Below are positions 28,501 through 43,500 of a stretch of 64,000 bases of DNA, piece after piece. The stretch is from Cymbidium sinense (lineage: Eukaryota > Streptophyta > Magnoliopsida > Asparagales > Orchidaceae): positions 26,751,906-26,815,905 of the forward strand of contig CM038221.1 of assembly GCA_021442155.1 (NCBI GenBank), in the 5' to 3' direction. The position numbers and the translations under genes are program-made. Each line of letters opens with the position of its first letter. Position 1 is the first letter of the stretch. The notes beneath the pieces are model-generated. The model was given only the letters and a program-made list of their open reading frames with translations. It did not search any database and was not told where the DNA came from.

Positions 28501-31500
28501 CCATGTTGTCAATCTATTGGCTTCTAGTTGCTTTGCTCCCTTTATGTGTTTGCATGGTCTCTAATCTGCGCCTTCATGCCTCCGCTTGTTGGCTCGCAGC
28601 AACATGCCAGCTCACCAATCCAGCTGCCTCCATTCCAGCTCTCTCCTTTTTGTATGGATGCACTGTCATTTTATTGCTTACCTATGGTACCTATTATGAT
28701 TTTTTTATTATTATTCTATTTTTCTGGTTTTCTTCCCCTAAGCTCTTACATTTCCTACCAGAAAAGTTCCTGGAGTTGTATTAATTCAACACATTGTGGA
28801 GAAAGCCACATTCATTTTTTCTCTATTTCTTGTAAGTTTTCAATCGATAAAATTTGAGATGCTTTGTCAATGACACCAACATATTTCAATGGTCTCCATT
28901 TACATGATTTTGGAGCCTTAAAATGAGGTGTTTTTTTTTATGAAGCGTATTGCACCAATAGAAACAATTTTATTAGGTTATTTTAATTTGTATTAAAATA
29001 GTTTACTCTCTGTGTTTGGTTGTATGCTTGATTTTTTTTCTCTTTCCTGATATGGCTCAATATTGCCTACTCTTCACCCTCTCAAAAGTATTGAAATACT
29101 AAACCTTCAAAGGAGATAATATTTTTATTTTATTGAATGCCTTGATAAGGATGATCGCAATTTCAATAACTTAGTATTTATTCTTGAATTCATGCTTTCT
29201 GGATAACAAGCATGACCGGGGAAATCTCTATTTCCTAACAAACAACAACAATGACAAGCCTTTATCCCACTACTTGGGGTTGGCTACATGAATCCTTCTT
29301 GTCCATTGTGTCCTATTAAGTGCCAAATTCTCTATTTTCTAACAAAGAGTAAAACAATTTGATTAGTAATCAATTTTGCATTTTCAGGACCATTCGCAGT
29401 TATTGATGAGCATTTCAACGCTGTACTGCCAAATTGTTACGATGCAATTGGTATAATGCTTATGATCCGAATAGTACATCAACACAAGGTATGTTGATCA
29501 ACTGTCTTTCAGAATTCCTTGATAATATGCAAATAACATGGCTACATAGAACTTGTTAAACATTTGTTTTTTTTCCATAATTTTCTTTTCTGCCTATATT
29601 TAATTGCTTTGCTTTCATAATATTCTCTTTTATTTCCAAATCTATGAGTACATGGAAATATTATTTTTATGGCTTCAATCCTTAGCATTTGCATCCATGT
29701 CTTGCTATGTTACATGGTTCTAAAAGTTGAGAATATGCATCCCTTGTTCGGTAAATAAATTCAACTCTGTTTAGTTGAGAATATGTATTTTGCCATGTAA
29801 TATTATTTGCTTTTGAATCCTGAACTTTGATCTATCATGATTCTCAATACGAACTTTATTTTCAAATATACTCTATAAAGTTGAGTCTTAATTCAGCAGT
29901 ATTGTTCGCATGCAGTGACCTTAGAGTTTGCAGTGCCCAAAATCCGTCAAGCATCCTTTGCTTTTTCTAGGATTTCTTTCGTAGCATGATTATCATGATT
30001 CTCAATATCATATTTCACTAAAAATATGTTATTTTTGAATTTTAATCAATTGTTCTCTGCTAGATGATTACAGTAGGTAGTTTATCCTCGTTAGCTATTG
30101 AAGGTCCTGATTTTTTTCCCTTGAAAAAAAAACAGCCTACGGTTGTTCAAGAGGTGACATGGGATATTAGTTTAAAGTGTATTCTGATGTTCTACTTGAT
30201 AAATGTGTCGCTCTTTTCCATCAGATGAAAAATGCTTTAAAATATTTATCAAAACATGCAACCAAACAGTTCACTATCAGAACAAAAATTTGAGCTAATT
30301 CTGGAAGTTGTTTTAGTTTTTCCCTTGCCAAAAACTACCAACTTTTCACAAGGTCCAATCTAGTTATGAGTCAAGGGGAAAAAGAAAAGTATTTGAAAAT
30401 ACAAAAGAACAGAAAGGAAATGAGAGTTAGGAAAAAAAATGATTTCTTCAGTTCTTGATTGACTTGAAAGAAAATTAATGAAAAGAATTATTAAATTATT
30501 GCATGGCATATACATACCATGTTGATATATGCAGTCCCCGTAGGATTGGGGTAGAGTACTTCTGTCGCTTCATAAACATAAGATTAATTTAGGTATTATG
30601 AAATTTTACTCATCTAGATCTCTATGGGCTCTAAATTTCACTTTTGGCTAATTTATGAGAGTTGTCAAGGGTTAAATTTTTAAAGGTAGATTTAGATATC
30701 AATGAACATGTTATCCAAATATTTTACTCTCATTTTGCAAGAATTTTATGATCTTGTTTGATGTTATCCTTTGATTGATAGCATCTTTTGTTTGAGAGAT
30801 AATTTTCAATTAAGGCTAGTCAATAAGCAATATGTACTTAGCTTATAATGGTAACAATTTGGGTCTTAAGAAAAGGAAATTTATTATCATTAATTTAGAG
30901 TGGATGGTAGGCGAGATGATAACAAACTCAAATGAGATCATATGATTCATCATTTTTGGTTGTCTTACACTTAATCAATGGACATAGTAGATTCAACTAG
31001 ACCAATGGATTCTTCATAACAACCATGAGTTGTGTGATTTAAGAGAATTTTTTATTTTAGATGGAGTTTGTTTAAACAGACAATTTTAAGTTGACTATAT
31101 CTAATAGAAAGCTACATGCCTTATCAAGTACACCTAATTATTTACTACTTAGATTGCGATTGAGCTATTGGGGAACTTCTAGATTTTGGCTATAATCATT
31201 AAATAATGGTGTCATTTTGCTGGGAACCACCAGGCTAAAGGGCCATGGCTATAATTTTAATATAGTGCTATAATTCTAATGAAAACAATCAAGTTAGAGA
31301 ACATATGTCATATTCTTATTAGCATGAGCTTTTTTAGAGTGATCATAAAGACACTTGATATGACATTAACTATTTATGTACCTAAGTATCCTTACCAAGC
31401 TGGTGCAAAGAATGGGTGGATTGGATGGCTAGATGTCTAAGATTGGAGTGAGCATTTGTCACATATGCATTTTTATATTTTATAGTTTTTGAATATATTT

Positions 31501-34500
31501 TCATCAAAATTTTAACTCGAAACAATTCACTTCTAGTTCTGAGCGCATTTTGATAATAGAATTTCCTCTTGTTAGGATTTATTTTTAATACGACCATCCT
31601 TGGGGTAGATTGCAACTAGAGAATTTGATTATTTTTTTTTTTTAAATAGACATCTTTGGTTGTGATGTGCAATAGCTTTGCCTATCATAGGGGTATCTTA
31701 TGTGGTTATACATGATTATTTTGGTTTTCATCAACTCTTTTTTCTTGCTTACCGAGGATTGGATTCATAATTTGCATATCATTTGTCATTACAGTCCTTG
31801 TCGATTTTACCCCCATATATAGAGGATTTGATTTGTCTATATGAGACTAGGAGTTGAACTTTTGGTTTGCTATATAGGCAAGGTCTTGGGTGTTTATTTT
31901 CATTTTGTTATGTTTATGTTTAGAAGAGTGTCTTTTGAACTTTGTTCTTTTCAAGTCCTATCAATGAAAATTTTGACAACTCCTCAACGTCATTCTAATG
32001 CAGGGGCATTTGGGAGATTAATGAGCCTACTCATCTCTTAAAAAGGGCATGTATGAGTGATGTATGAGATATCATGAGCATGTTTTCTATCTATTCATGC
32101 GAAAAAAGGCATGTGTGTGTTGCCCAAGTTTTAAGAAAGCGAATTGGGAACTGATGCATTTTTGCCATGGAGAGGAGGGTTTAGCCTCAAAATAAAAAAA
32201 TAAAAAAATCAAAATTTAAAATGATTCATAAATATGATATATCGATTTATTTAGTTTATCATCTTAAAGATGTAAATCGTAAATATTAATATTGATCATT
32301 AATATAAATTGAAATTTTGATGTAAGATTCAAGGTAAATACTCACTCAAAATTAAGCTTGCCTCATCATCACTTTCATTATTTTTGAAAAAGTTATATAT
32401 AATAATACTATCATCCACTGATTTTGTGTTATCAAATTTTTTAAATTTTCTTCAATCATTATATTTTTCTTCTTACTAATTTATTATATTTAAATTTTCT
32501 TTTGAATTTTTTGAGGCATGATATTATGTATATTAAATATAAATATATATCAATAATATAATATAATATAATATATAATATGATATAATATATGTAACAT
32601 AATAAAGAGTTGTAGAGAAAGATAAATAGAGAGAGTTTGAGAGATAGAAATGGAGTAATTCTTTGAACCACCTTGGTTGTGAAGCTTCTTATTTCTTCAC
32701 CTTTGCATATACACATAGGTGAAAGCATTGTTTTAAAAATTAGATTGTGTTGATCAGTTCAATTGGTTCGATCATGAACTAGGTATATGGTCACGAATAG
32801 CCTAAAAAATCAATTTTGCATTGAGCCAGTGAAAATTATCTTGAACCGCCAAGTTAATCGATGAACCAACGAACTGATCATGTTTATATAAAAGCACTTG
32901 GTTCAAATTAAACCCTTTTTACTACTTTTAATTCTTAATCAAATAATTTAAAATTTTCTTATAAATTTTATATTAAGTTAAATATAATATTTTAACTAAA
33001 TATTTTTAAGATAAATTTCTATGAATCTTCAAAATTTTATTATTATTACAATGAGCTTAGTTAAACTATTTCATAACATACCGACCAAGCTACAATCGAG
33101 GTAGGTTACAAGGTTATGCTTTAGAGTTTTTTTTTTTTTTTTTTACTATGAAGAGTGCAATACTAACTCTCCTTACAAATAGGGATAAAAAATGTGAATA
33201 TGCCGAAACTTGAGTTGGGCTTTAGGGATGAGCAATTGAATCATGTGACTTTAGACCTTAGGAATATTAAATGAGCTTTGAAATTTAAGAATATATGAAT
33301 AATATTTTATTTTTAAAATTTTATTTTCTTATTATAAATTATATTTTATAATATTAAAAATAATTTTATTTAAATTTTATAATGATATTTTATAAAGATT
33401 TTACATATTATATTTTCTAAAGTTTTTAAATTTATTTTATTATATTATAAACTTTATTTTTTATTATAAATTATGTTTGCATTTATAAATCTATATTATA
33501 AATTTTTTAAAATTTTTAAAAATAATTATTATATGTATATTTAGATGTATAAAACATAATTATATCTTAACGAGCTTTATATCAATTTTAAATTTATGAT
33601 TATTAAAAATATTACTTATTATATATTATTTTTATTCATTATTATATCATTTAAATTATATTTAATAATTTTAATACTAATTACATCATTCGGTTCAACC
33701 TTAGATGAAATATTGAACTTTGACCTCTTCTTCTTCCGATTCCTTATCCAGTCTGATTTTCACAACTTTGGATGGAATTTTGTACTTTCGTAATCACATG
33801 ATATCAATTGTAAGTCTTATCTTGGGCATTTTCTCCACATTAGAGGGGATTTCTAAGCTCCTTGATCTCACAAGATCCCACAAAATCAAGTTGTAAGTCT
33901 CACTTTGGATATTATTTTTTGCCCTATGGAAGAGATGTCTGAGTTTCTTGATTATATGAGATCAAGTTAAAAGTCCCACTATGGGTGAATTCTTCACTAC
34001 ATGGAAGATGGATCATTTATACTCCCCATCAACCTTAGAGTATAGGATCCATGTCAATTTTAGAGTTTAGGATTGCTCATAGAATCTAAAGATATTATGT
34101 TGGTCATAGAGTCTAGGTCTCATTCTTCTTGTTTGCAAGGTTTCCATATATGGGGTAACCCATGTTTGCTAATGAGGATTCTTAGTTACCATATGATTAA
34201 GCAGATTAGGCCTCTGGCAATACAGAATGATGGATATTTATGGGATCTTGACTAAGTCTATCATCCGTTTCAGAGATTAGAGATTGGGGTCTTTAATAGT
34301 ATCTTTACCCTTAAGCTTATAAGTTCTCTTAGACTAAGAAACTCATAGATTACTGATAAGAATTTTTTGGTTAGGTTTAGTTGCCTACCTTCTTAGTTAA
34401 ATAAGTTTCTACGATAACTTGAGATGATGGATTCACGGGATTCGATTGGGTTTGTTTTTCATACCCACTAATCCTTATGTTTGCGTTGGTGTTGTCACTT

Positions 34501-37500
34501 GGTATTATAAGTCCAGTTTAGTAATCTCTTTCTTATTGATGTGTAGTTGTCTCTCCTTTGCTTCCATTTTAGTGTATTTGAGTTTATCCTCTTTCCACAA
34601 GACATCTCACACCTTCATTCTCTATAATATCTTATTAAATCCATTTTGATTTTGACCCAATTTAACACAAGCATTTACTCTTCAATCAAGAGTGTTCTTA
34701 GTTACATCTAAGATATAATTAACTTTTTGAAACTTACTCCTTTTGATACTCCTTTTGAAAACCTCGAATTTTAAAATTTTTTTAAAAAAAGCCTATTTTG
34801 AGCAGCATTCCTGGTAAGGAAAATCTCTTTAATATATACTTTTAACTTGCTTTTCATTGATCCTCGTGGGCCTATAGAGCCTACGGATTAGCAATGGTCT
34901 CAATTGTAGCGCCGCGATGAGAAAGAGAGACAATGTAAGGAAGAGAGAGAGTTGGCTAGAGAAAGAGAGGATGGAGAGAAGGCAATTGTCGGGATGGTCA
35001 TTGGGTGTGCTTGAAGTTGGGTTAAAGTATGAGGTTAATTGGAGTTGAAAGGTTGACAAGATTGGGTTTTTGTTGGAGGTTGTTGTTGAGGTGCCCATTA
35101 ATGTTGGTATGAATCTTCAATTTGGAAGTTGTTTTGTAGAAGGATTTGTTTTAGGTAGGATTTCACTTTAATCCTACTTAACATAAAAAATGACTAAATT
35201 TAAATCCTACAAAATCTTAGTTCCCATTTCTCCCTTGTTTTGCTAAATTCAAGTATTGTGCATGTTTAACTTAAATTCAAATGTCTCATGAACTCCTTTT
35301 CTTCTACATAGATCATTGGTTACATTGTTGTGTTGCCTGCGAGGTCCCATTGTGACTTCTTACCTCTCTATCATTAAGAGTTTTGGGTGGGAGAGGAGAG
35401 CAAGATAAAAATGGGAGAGTGAGAAGGGAGATCAACGTGCCAAGGTGTGTGAGAGAGGGAGTCAAGAGAATGAAAGAGTATGGGTGAAGATAAGAAATGG
35501 GCTTTAGTTTAGCATTTTCTTTTTTTTTAATGCAGGTTGAACATCTGGCTCTTATGGAAGTATGATAGGAATGGCATCCGAGAGATGTAGAGGAAGAGTG
35601 GATGCTGGATGACATCTTTTTTAATAAATATATATGGACACACATCCCCCCTCCACATACATTAGAATTTCTGTTTTTTAAATAATACAGAATTTAATTA
35701 GACAATTAAACAAAATATCCTTTTTGCTTGACTTGTATTTCCAATCAAAAGAAAGTAAATCAATCTTCTAAGTTCTTTTCTTCTCTCACTTATGATGATT
35801 AATGTAGAATATTTGAATTCTTTGATTAGCATTTGTAATGATTTTCTTTTCACATTTCTTCTTGGTAGCCATTATGCAGTACTTAATTTTGTGTAATTTT
35901 AGTTTCAATATGATTCTTATTTATACAATAGTTATTTTTATGCAGTTGATCATGTTTAGGCGACGGATTCCATGTCTAGACTCATACTTGGACAAGGTTT
36001 GATTCAATTTTGTTTTTGTCATGTTAATCAGTTGTCTTTGTCCTTGTTGTGTTTGCCTGTACTTATGTTAACATTTTTTTCATTGAAACTAGTAATATGT
36101 TGACACTCCAGCAGACCGGTTGCCCATGATATGATTTTTCTTTCTTCTTTTTTCATTTTGCATGCTTTTTTTTATCATTTTGCATGTTTTTTTGTTTTAC
36201 ATTGTATGTTTACAAAATCCTAATTAGCTTCTTTGTCACACTAAAATACCGATGGACATGCAGGGTTTATTGTTTAAATTAAAACTAAAACTTAAAATTA
36301 ATAACTATATTGTGAGCAACTATAATGTGATGCAGTTGTCATGAGTCTTTTTTGTTTGGCTTTATTATTAATTGTCAATTATGTCCATTAATTTTATAGC
36401 TTTTTTTGCACATGTTTATTATATTAAGTTCTTTTTTAATTCCTTCCGTATTATTCTTTATGTATTTTAAGCAATTACCATGAATCATAGTCTATAAGGG
36501 AGCTCTAGTCTTGTATTCAAGGCACTTGATGATAGCTATTGAATAAATAATTAATCTATTGAAGCTTCTACCTATCTATTTCCCTCCCATCTCTCTCTCC
36601 TTACATCTTTTCCTAAAGGCTATCTTTATTAAATGGTATGAGAGATGAAAATTTCTTTCATTCATTTTAGTAATTCTCAGTTCATCACACTCAGTTGATT
36701 GTCTCGCATCATCATACCCTTGATTCCACTCTCACCTACACCACCTGTATTCCATGTGCCTCATGTTGCTTGACGATGTACCATTGCAACTACCCATAAC
36801 AGTATCCCTCTCAAAACGTAGCAGCTATTTAGCTTGTGGCTCTCAATTACTTCAAAACCCATCCCAATCAATTGCTCATAGAAAGCCTAGCTCTTGATAG
36901 CCATAGTCTCATGTTGAATCCTTTTCTTTTTACTCTACTCCTTTCACTGCTTTCCAACCCCCAAATCCTCTTTCTAAGCATTAGCTGCTTGTGCCTCCTG
37001 CGCTCATCATATTTGGACATTGTCATAGTCCTCACACACATTGCCCCTTCTCATGCGACATAGTTCTTTCAACCACCTCACCACTTCTTTCTTTGATTTG
37101 ACCATTGGTACGCCAACATTCACACATAGCTTGTCTACTTGTCATATAGTGTTTGTTCATAATCTTTGTTATCTTTTAGCACATCTTCACATATTACTCT
37201 CAACATTCCCCTCCCCTAATGTTTGTCACCAACGTCTACCTTTTTCATTGTAACTCTTGCACATGACTACTTTAGTGTGCCCTCGATCTATGTTCTCACT
37301 TGCTATCATGTGTTTTGCTAGCAAATCTGCACTCATCGCTTTGCTTGTGTCCACACCTTCTCGCTCGCTTCAATTTCTCTAGTTGCTCTTTTTTTGTGCT
37401 CGTAATATTGCAATATATGTTTTGCCCATGTTGCATTATCGTGTTTGTTTTAAATATTATCATTGCAAATGAAAAACAATACATCTATATCGAAATAATT

Positions 37501-40500
37501 CAGCCCAATTAAAAAAGAATTTAAAAGAGAGTCGAGTTTAATCTATTAGTTTTTCAGTAAGCTTGATATAATTTAAATGTATGCATAAAGATCTCAAAGC
37601 TTTTAGATATCTTTCCAGTTTTGATCCTTTAAGTACGGATTAATCTTCTGCTAATATTATAATTATAGTAATCTTCTTCTCCTTCACCTCTCTTCTTCGA
37701 TATGAATTTCTCATTCATTACCTCGTCTGCTGGATAGACTTCCCATTCAGTTCTCTTATTTCAGATGGATTTCTCTAGCTCCACATACTATTGAAGAACT
37801 TTAATTCTCTCTCCACCAACATTGCAATTCACCATATTATAGTTTAGGCAGCCTAAGGAAATTGATGCAATGTATGTTTTTTGGTCATGAGTCCATCTTG
37901 TATTTGTCTTTATTTAGATTTAAATTAATTATTAGTGTAAATATTAGGCAATCCAATTATTTTAAACATATTTCATGCATGTCTCTTGAATATAAGTTTT
38001 TAGTTGTGAGTCTATTTTGTGTTTATCTTTATTTGCATTTTATTAATAGCATAATTATTAGGCATTCCATTAATTCTATAATATATTTTACACATGTTTA
38101 TTATATGTAAGGACATTTTATTTTCTTTTATATTAGTCTTAGTGTATTTGAATTGGTGAAGAGTTAAACTAATAATTGAGCTATTAAAGCTTCTTTGCAT
38201 CTTTCTCTCTCTCATCTCTCGCTTCCTTCATATTTGTCTTGTACCAAAACCTTAACAATATTATAATGCTTAAATATCAAAATCATGACAAGTATAAAAT
38301 TTAAATAAAAAGTTAAATATGGTGATTAGATCATGTAATTTAGAGTTAAATCGTAAGTAAAGCAATCTCCACAATTATTGAATGACAAATTTTTGGAAGA
38401 TCTATAAACAAATTTTCCTATTTCAGTTGGATTACATCAAGGATCGTCTTTAAGCTCTTATCTTTTTGCTTTAGTTATGGATGTTCATACGGGCATTTAC
38501 AAGAAGATGTACCTTGTTGTATGCTTTGTTGATGACATTCTTCTTGTTGGTAAGACTAGTGAGGGAGTCTAAGAGAAACTTGAATTATGGAGGTCAAAAT
38601 TAGAGTCTAAAGGTGTTCGTTTAAGTAGATCTAAAACTAAATATATTGAGTGTAATTTTAGTTGTAGAAGTTTTAGTCGTGGTGTTGTGACATTGGGTGA
38701 CCAAGTCATTAAAAAGAGTGAGTGATTCAGATTCTAGGCTTTATTGTTCAAAATGATGGTGAAATAGATGACGATGTTATTAGTAGAGTTCAAGTTGGAT
38801 GGTTGAAGTGGAAGAATGCATCTGGTTTGTTGTGTGATAGAAAAGTACCGCTTAGACTTAAGGAAAAATTTTATAAGATAGTGGTAAGATCTGCAATGAT
38901 TTATGTTGTAGAATGTTACAATAAGAGAGAGAACTAAGAATTAAGTGTTGGAGATGGTGATGCTCAGTGGATGAGTGGCTTTACTCTTAGAGATAAAATG
39001 CGAAATGAGTATGTTCGGGAAAAAGTTGGAGGAGCTCCAATGGTAGATAAGATTAGAGAGTCGCCTTAGATGGTTTTATACATAAAGCGTCGTCGTCCGA
39101 TGAGTTAGGAGAGTAGATGTATTAGATTTGCCTTATGTTAAGAAATGTAGAGGTAGATCTAAAAAGACTTGGTTAAGATGTATAAAAAATGACCTTAGTT
39201 TGTTAGAATTAAATGAGAATTTGACACATAATAGAACACAATGGAGAAGAATGATTCATGTAGCCGACCTCATATAGTGGGATAAAGGCTTGTTGTTGTT
39301 GTTGTATAAACAAAACTACTAAGAGAATATTCTTTTCAGCATATTATTTCACTAGGAAATTGAGTTTTTCTTAGAACTTCTTGGTAATGCAAAGGACTGA
39401 TAGTTATTATGAATGGATGCAAAAATTGGATTAGAATAAATAAATATCTAGTACTGTTAGGATAAGGTATTATCAAGGCTTGATTTCATAAGTACTTATT
39501 AGTAGATATAATTTTGGAGTGAAATTGATGTGGTTCAAGTTTTTAAACAAGTTTAAGCTATCCATGAAAATGTAAATGGCTATAGACCAATTACGAAAAG
39601 GCAAACTATACCCCATTAGATTAGAAACAGGCCCAATCCGTATCCAATTTGGAATGGTTTTTGTCTTGGTTTGGTTTGACTTATGGTAATCAGCTTATGG
39701 CTACATGGGCTTTTGTGGATTATTTTGAGTTTCTTGAAGGCATCTCTATTACTGCTCCCTTAACAACTATTTGAAAAGGGAAACATTAATTCAAAACTCT
39801 CTGTTGCCAATGCCTTCTTAAGTTTTAGAAGTCCCAAATTTTGTTAATATTCTCAAGACATCATATGATAATGATATCCTTATGTTTATAGTTGTGGCTT
39901 CCTTAGATAAGAAGATCATTAGTCGCTTATAGTGAAAAAGTTGAATGACCCAAAACGAATTATTTTATTAAGATAGACAATTTTATGCTTGCATTTAAGC
40001 ATTACGATAATGTATTGTAACATTATCTGTTACTAGAAGAATTTATTCTAATTTTTTATTATAAGGCCTTAAAAGTATATAAATACTCAAATGAAATTGA
40101 GTAATAAACATACCAAATAAATTGAGTACTCTTAAGTATTATAATTTTGTCTTAAAACATGCACATGGCATTCAAAATAAACTAACTTATGCATTGTCTC
40201 ATGTTTTCTTATTTTTCTTGTCAATTTATATTAAGGTGTGTGGTTTTGATAGAACATGAGTTAGAGTATTCAATGTGTCATGACTTTCACTTAATGTATC
40301 ACAACCACAAGAAATGCCCTTTGGTCCTTATATGAGTTGAGATAGATATTTTTGCAAATGTCGTGGGCTTGTGTTTTTAAAACCTCTTTGTGGTCATATT
40401 ATTTAGAAAATGCATGGGGATGGCATAGTAGGTCAAGCTGATAGTATAGGATTTATTGGCCCTATTTAATAAATTATATTGTTATAATTGTTAGTGTCAT

Positions 40501-43500
40501 GCTCATCAATTCAAAAAATTATTATTTAATGCTATGGCATGTACACTTCATTTATTATTCCTTCAACTATAGGTTGATTTGTCTATGAATTTTGTTTTTG
40601 GATTTCCCAGGACTATTTTTGTCATGATAATTTATGATGGTAGTCATTTTTGTCATGATAATATGTGATGGTAGTCGATATATAATTTTAGACTAACTCT
40701 ATTCTTTGTTGTAAAAGTACCAATGTTTCTTATGCAGCAAAACTTTCTTTAGGAGATAGTTAGGTTATATGGATTATCCATGACCATTGTCTAATAGAGA
40801 TGACAATTTTATTTTTTATTTTTCAATTTTTTTATTGAAATTATTAGTATTACCTTTAAGTTTTCATTAGATTTTTACCCTTAGGCTGATGATCAAATTA
40901 AAGTAGTTAAAAGAAATCTTGAAAATCCATTGAGATGATTGATTTGAAAAGGTTTAGGTAATTGGATATGCATCTTCCTACTATTGAATTGGTATGCAAT
41001 AGCACTATATGCACATCTACGGGTATGATGCCATTTGAAATTATTGATAGACTAGACCCTAGAAATCATATAAATCTTATCCATTTACAATTGCTTGCAT
41101 ATTTTGATTATGATGCTTCCCTTTTACAACATTTAAATGTTTTAATTGAGGAAGTTTAAAAGCATATTGAAATGCATAATAAACAATATTTTGATATCAT
41201 TAATATTAATCGAAATTCTTGACAGTATAATGAACATGATTTTGTCATGATTTGTATAAGCCTTGAAGCTTTGCACAAATCAAATATAAGAAATTACATG
41301 TAAGGGCTCATGGTTCAAATTATTACAAAACTTACTTTAGTTATTAAATTTTATTTTGTATCTAGAAATATTGATCAGTTCTATTTTCAATTTTGTAGAT
41401 GGATTACCTCTTCGAGGAAATGTTTGAATTTTGAGAATTTCTATTATTATTTTACTTTGAGGGATTTCCACTGTAGTTTTCTTCAGCAGAATTCGTTATT
41501 CCAATTTCATGTGTCTTGTTGGATGTTAAAAGTATTATTGCAGATGAAAAATTTTAATTTGGAAAATTATTGATCTTGTCGATCTCCTTTAGATGTTACA
41601 TGGATTGTCAGGAAGGATTATGAAAGTTGTCTCCTAAACTTCAGAATGACAACTTGCTTGATGGAGGAGAATTTAGTACTTAGGGGAGTTGGCAGTGCAT
41701 GCTTTAAACAAAAGTCCTAGTGGCCATAAGCCAATTACCAAAAATCAAATCAGCCAATCGTCAATCTTTAAGGCCTATTTGTATTTATGGTTGAATTTTT
41801 TATTTTTTTTAAATTTGAATTACTTTTTTTCTTATCTTTTATTTGATTGACAGATTTAAATTTAAAACTTGTTGATTTGGAAATGACTGCTGTTTAATAT
41901 TTGAACTTACACTACTATTTTTTATAAATAGGGATCCTCGATATGTGACGGAATTATTAGTATTGAATGGCTTGAAATTATTTATGGTCAATTTAGTGCT
42001 TTTTTGATCCAGTTGTGTACACAGGTTGCTCCAAACTATATATGTGTGAAGTTTATTTCTTTCTCCTACTTCTGAAATGTTGAAAATCAAAGAGAAACGA
42101 TGTCGATGAATCAAATTATCTAGGCTTTTTCCATCAGTTTTTTTCACGCATTTTGATTCAAGTGGCTGATCTTTGGCTATGTGATGCATCATATTCAGAT
42201 ATGGTACGGAGGAGTTTGATAATCAGCTATTGAAAATGTCTAGTGCATTATTTAGATGATTGATCAACATTTGAGTATTAAAAAAACTGTACTTGTGGAT
42301 ATTCTGCTAGTGCAATGTATGGGAAATCAATGTGAAACACAACACATGTGAGCGTACTTTTCTCTTCTTTTTTTTATTTGAGTGTACTTGTACTCATTAT
42401 TGCATTATTGCACATTTCATTTGTTATTACCCTATTATAAATGAGAGTTATGTATAAGCTTAATCATTCATCTTTTAATTACTCTTATAGTTTAACTAAG
42501 TTCTCTAATCTAATGGAATTATTAGCATTTAAAATCAATAAGGACTATTTAATCTTTTAAGAACCCATGAATTTTCAATTATAGTAAGATCATAGGGCTA
42601 CATCAATGATCCACATTGAATTTATATTTTTTTTCATTTGAGTATGGAGATCTAACAAATGATTTTCAAAGTAAGATGCTTTGGTGCATGTGTTTTGCAA
42701 GTGATATTGTTCTAAATTGGTGATATATCTACTAAAGGGATTATAACAATCAAAGAAAGATTTAGAAAATAGAAGCCTTAGAATCAATACATCCAAATTT
42801 AAGAATATAAGCAATTTTAATAGATATGATGTTAATAATTATCTTTGAATGCTGTAGAAGATAAGATGATACTTAGGTGTGATTTATTTAAATTTTTGAT
42901 TTTGGTATATTGAAGAGTAGAGATATAGATGAGGATATAGTTTTTAGAGGTTTGGTTGGATGGTTAAAATGGCCATGCGACTTGCGAGTTATGCATGCTG
43001 AGAGAATATTTTAGAGACTTTAAGATAAATTTCATGGAACCCACCCTAATTAAGCTGGTGATGTATCAATCTGAATATTGGGATGTAAAATAAGTGTGAT
43101 ATTAAAGATGATTGCAATAAAAATGAGAATATTATTATGGATATGTTGCTGAAATATTGATCGGAATACATTTAATTATTACAACCTAAGTCTTGGAATT
43201 CACCGAACATTAATCAAGTGTGTTTCTTTCTCTTGTGCGAAATAATTGTGAAAAGCTTGATCGGTGTTATATGTTTTCTTATTAGATGTTTAGAGGTTTA
43301 AAGGCTTATTATTGATGCCTTTTATACTTTCTCAATTAATTAAAGTGTTTTGCAGATAATTGTGGATCCAATGTTTTTCATATCAAACATTTCTTAAAGA
43401 ATTGAATCTCTTGACACAGGCACCAATTTGAGTACATGTGCCCATGTTTATTGATTGTCATTTTTCCTGTCCACCTGCTGTAAATTGTATGGTTTTTTCG

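Larger units (their letters stand above)
24001..28840 (+). mobile_element. Second Ty1/copia retrotransposon, heavily degenerate
   Basis: The LTR remnants at 24001-24225 and 28624-28840 align. Between them on the plus strand lie gag, pre-integrase, integrase, RT and RNase H remnants in copia order. Stops interrupt nearly every segment. It lies in a 7-kb VPS52 intron in the same sense as the gene. The outer part of the left LTR has no counterpart, so the left end is truncated or rearranged. No target-site duplication was found. Confidence 0.87.

Noticed and set aside
28482..28857. Two overlapping 100-codon frames
   Set aside because: They lie in the 3' LTR of the second copia element, which aligns with 24001-24225.
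34829..35645. Two minus-strand frames rich in Ser, Leu and Thr
   Set aside because: Low-complexity products of purine-rich plus-strand sequence; no domain or homologue recognised.
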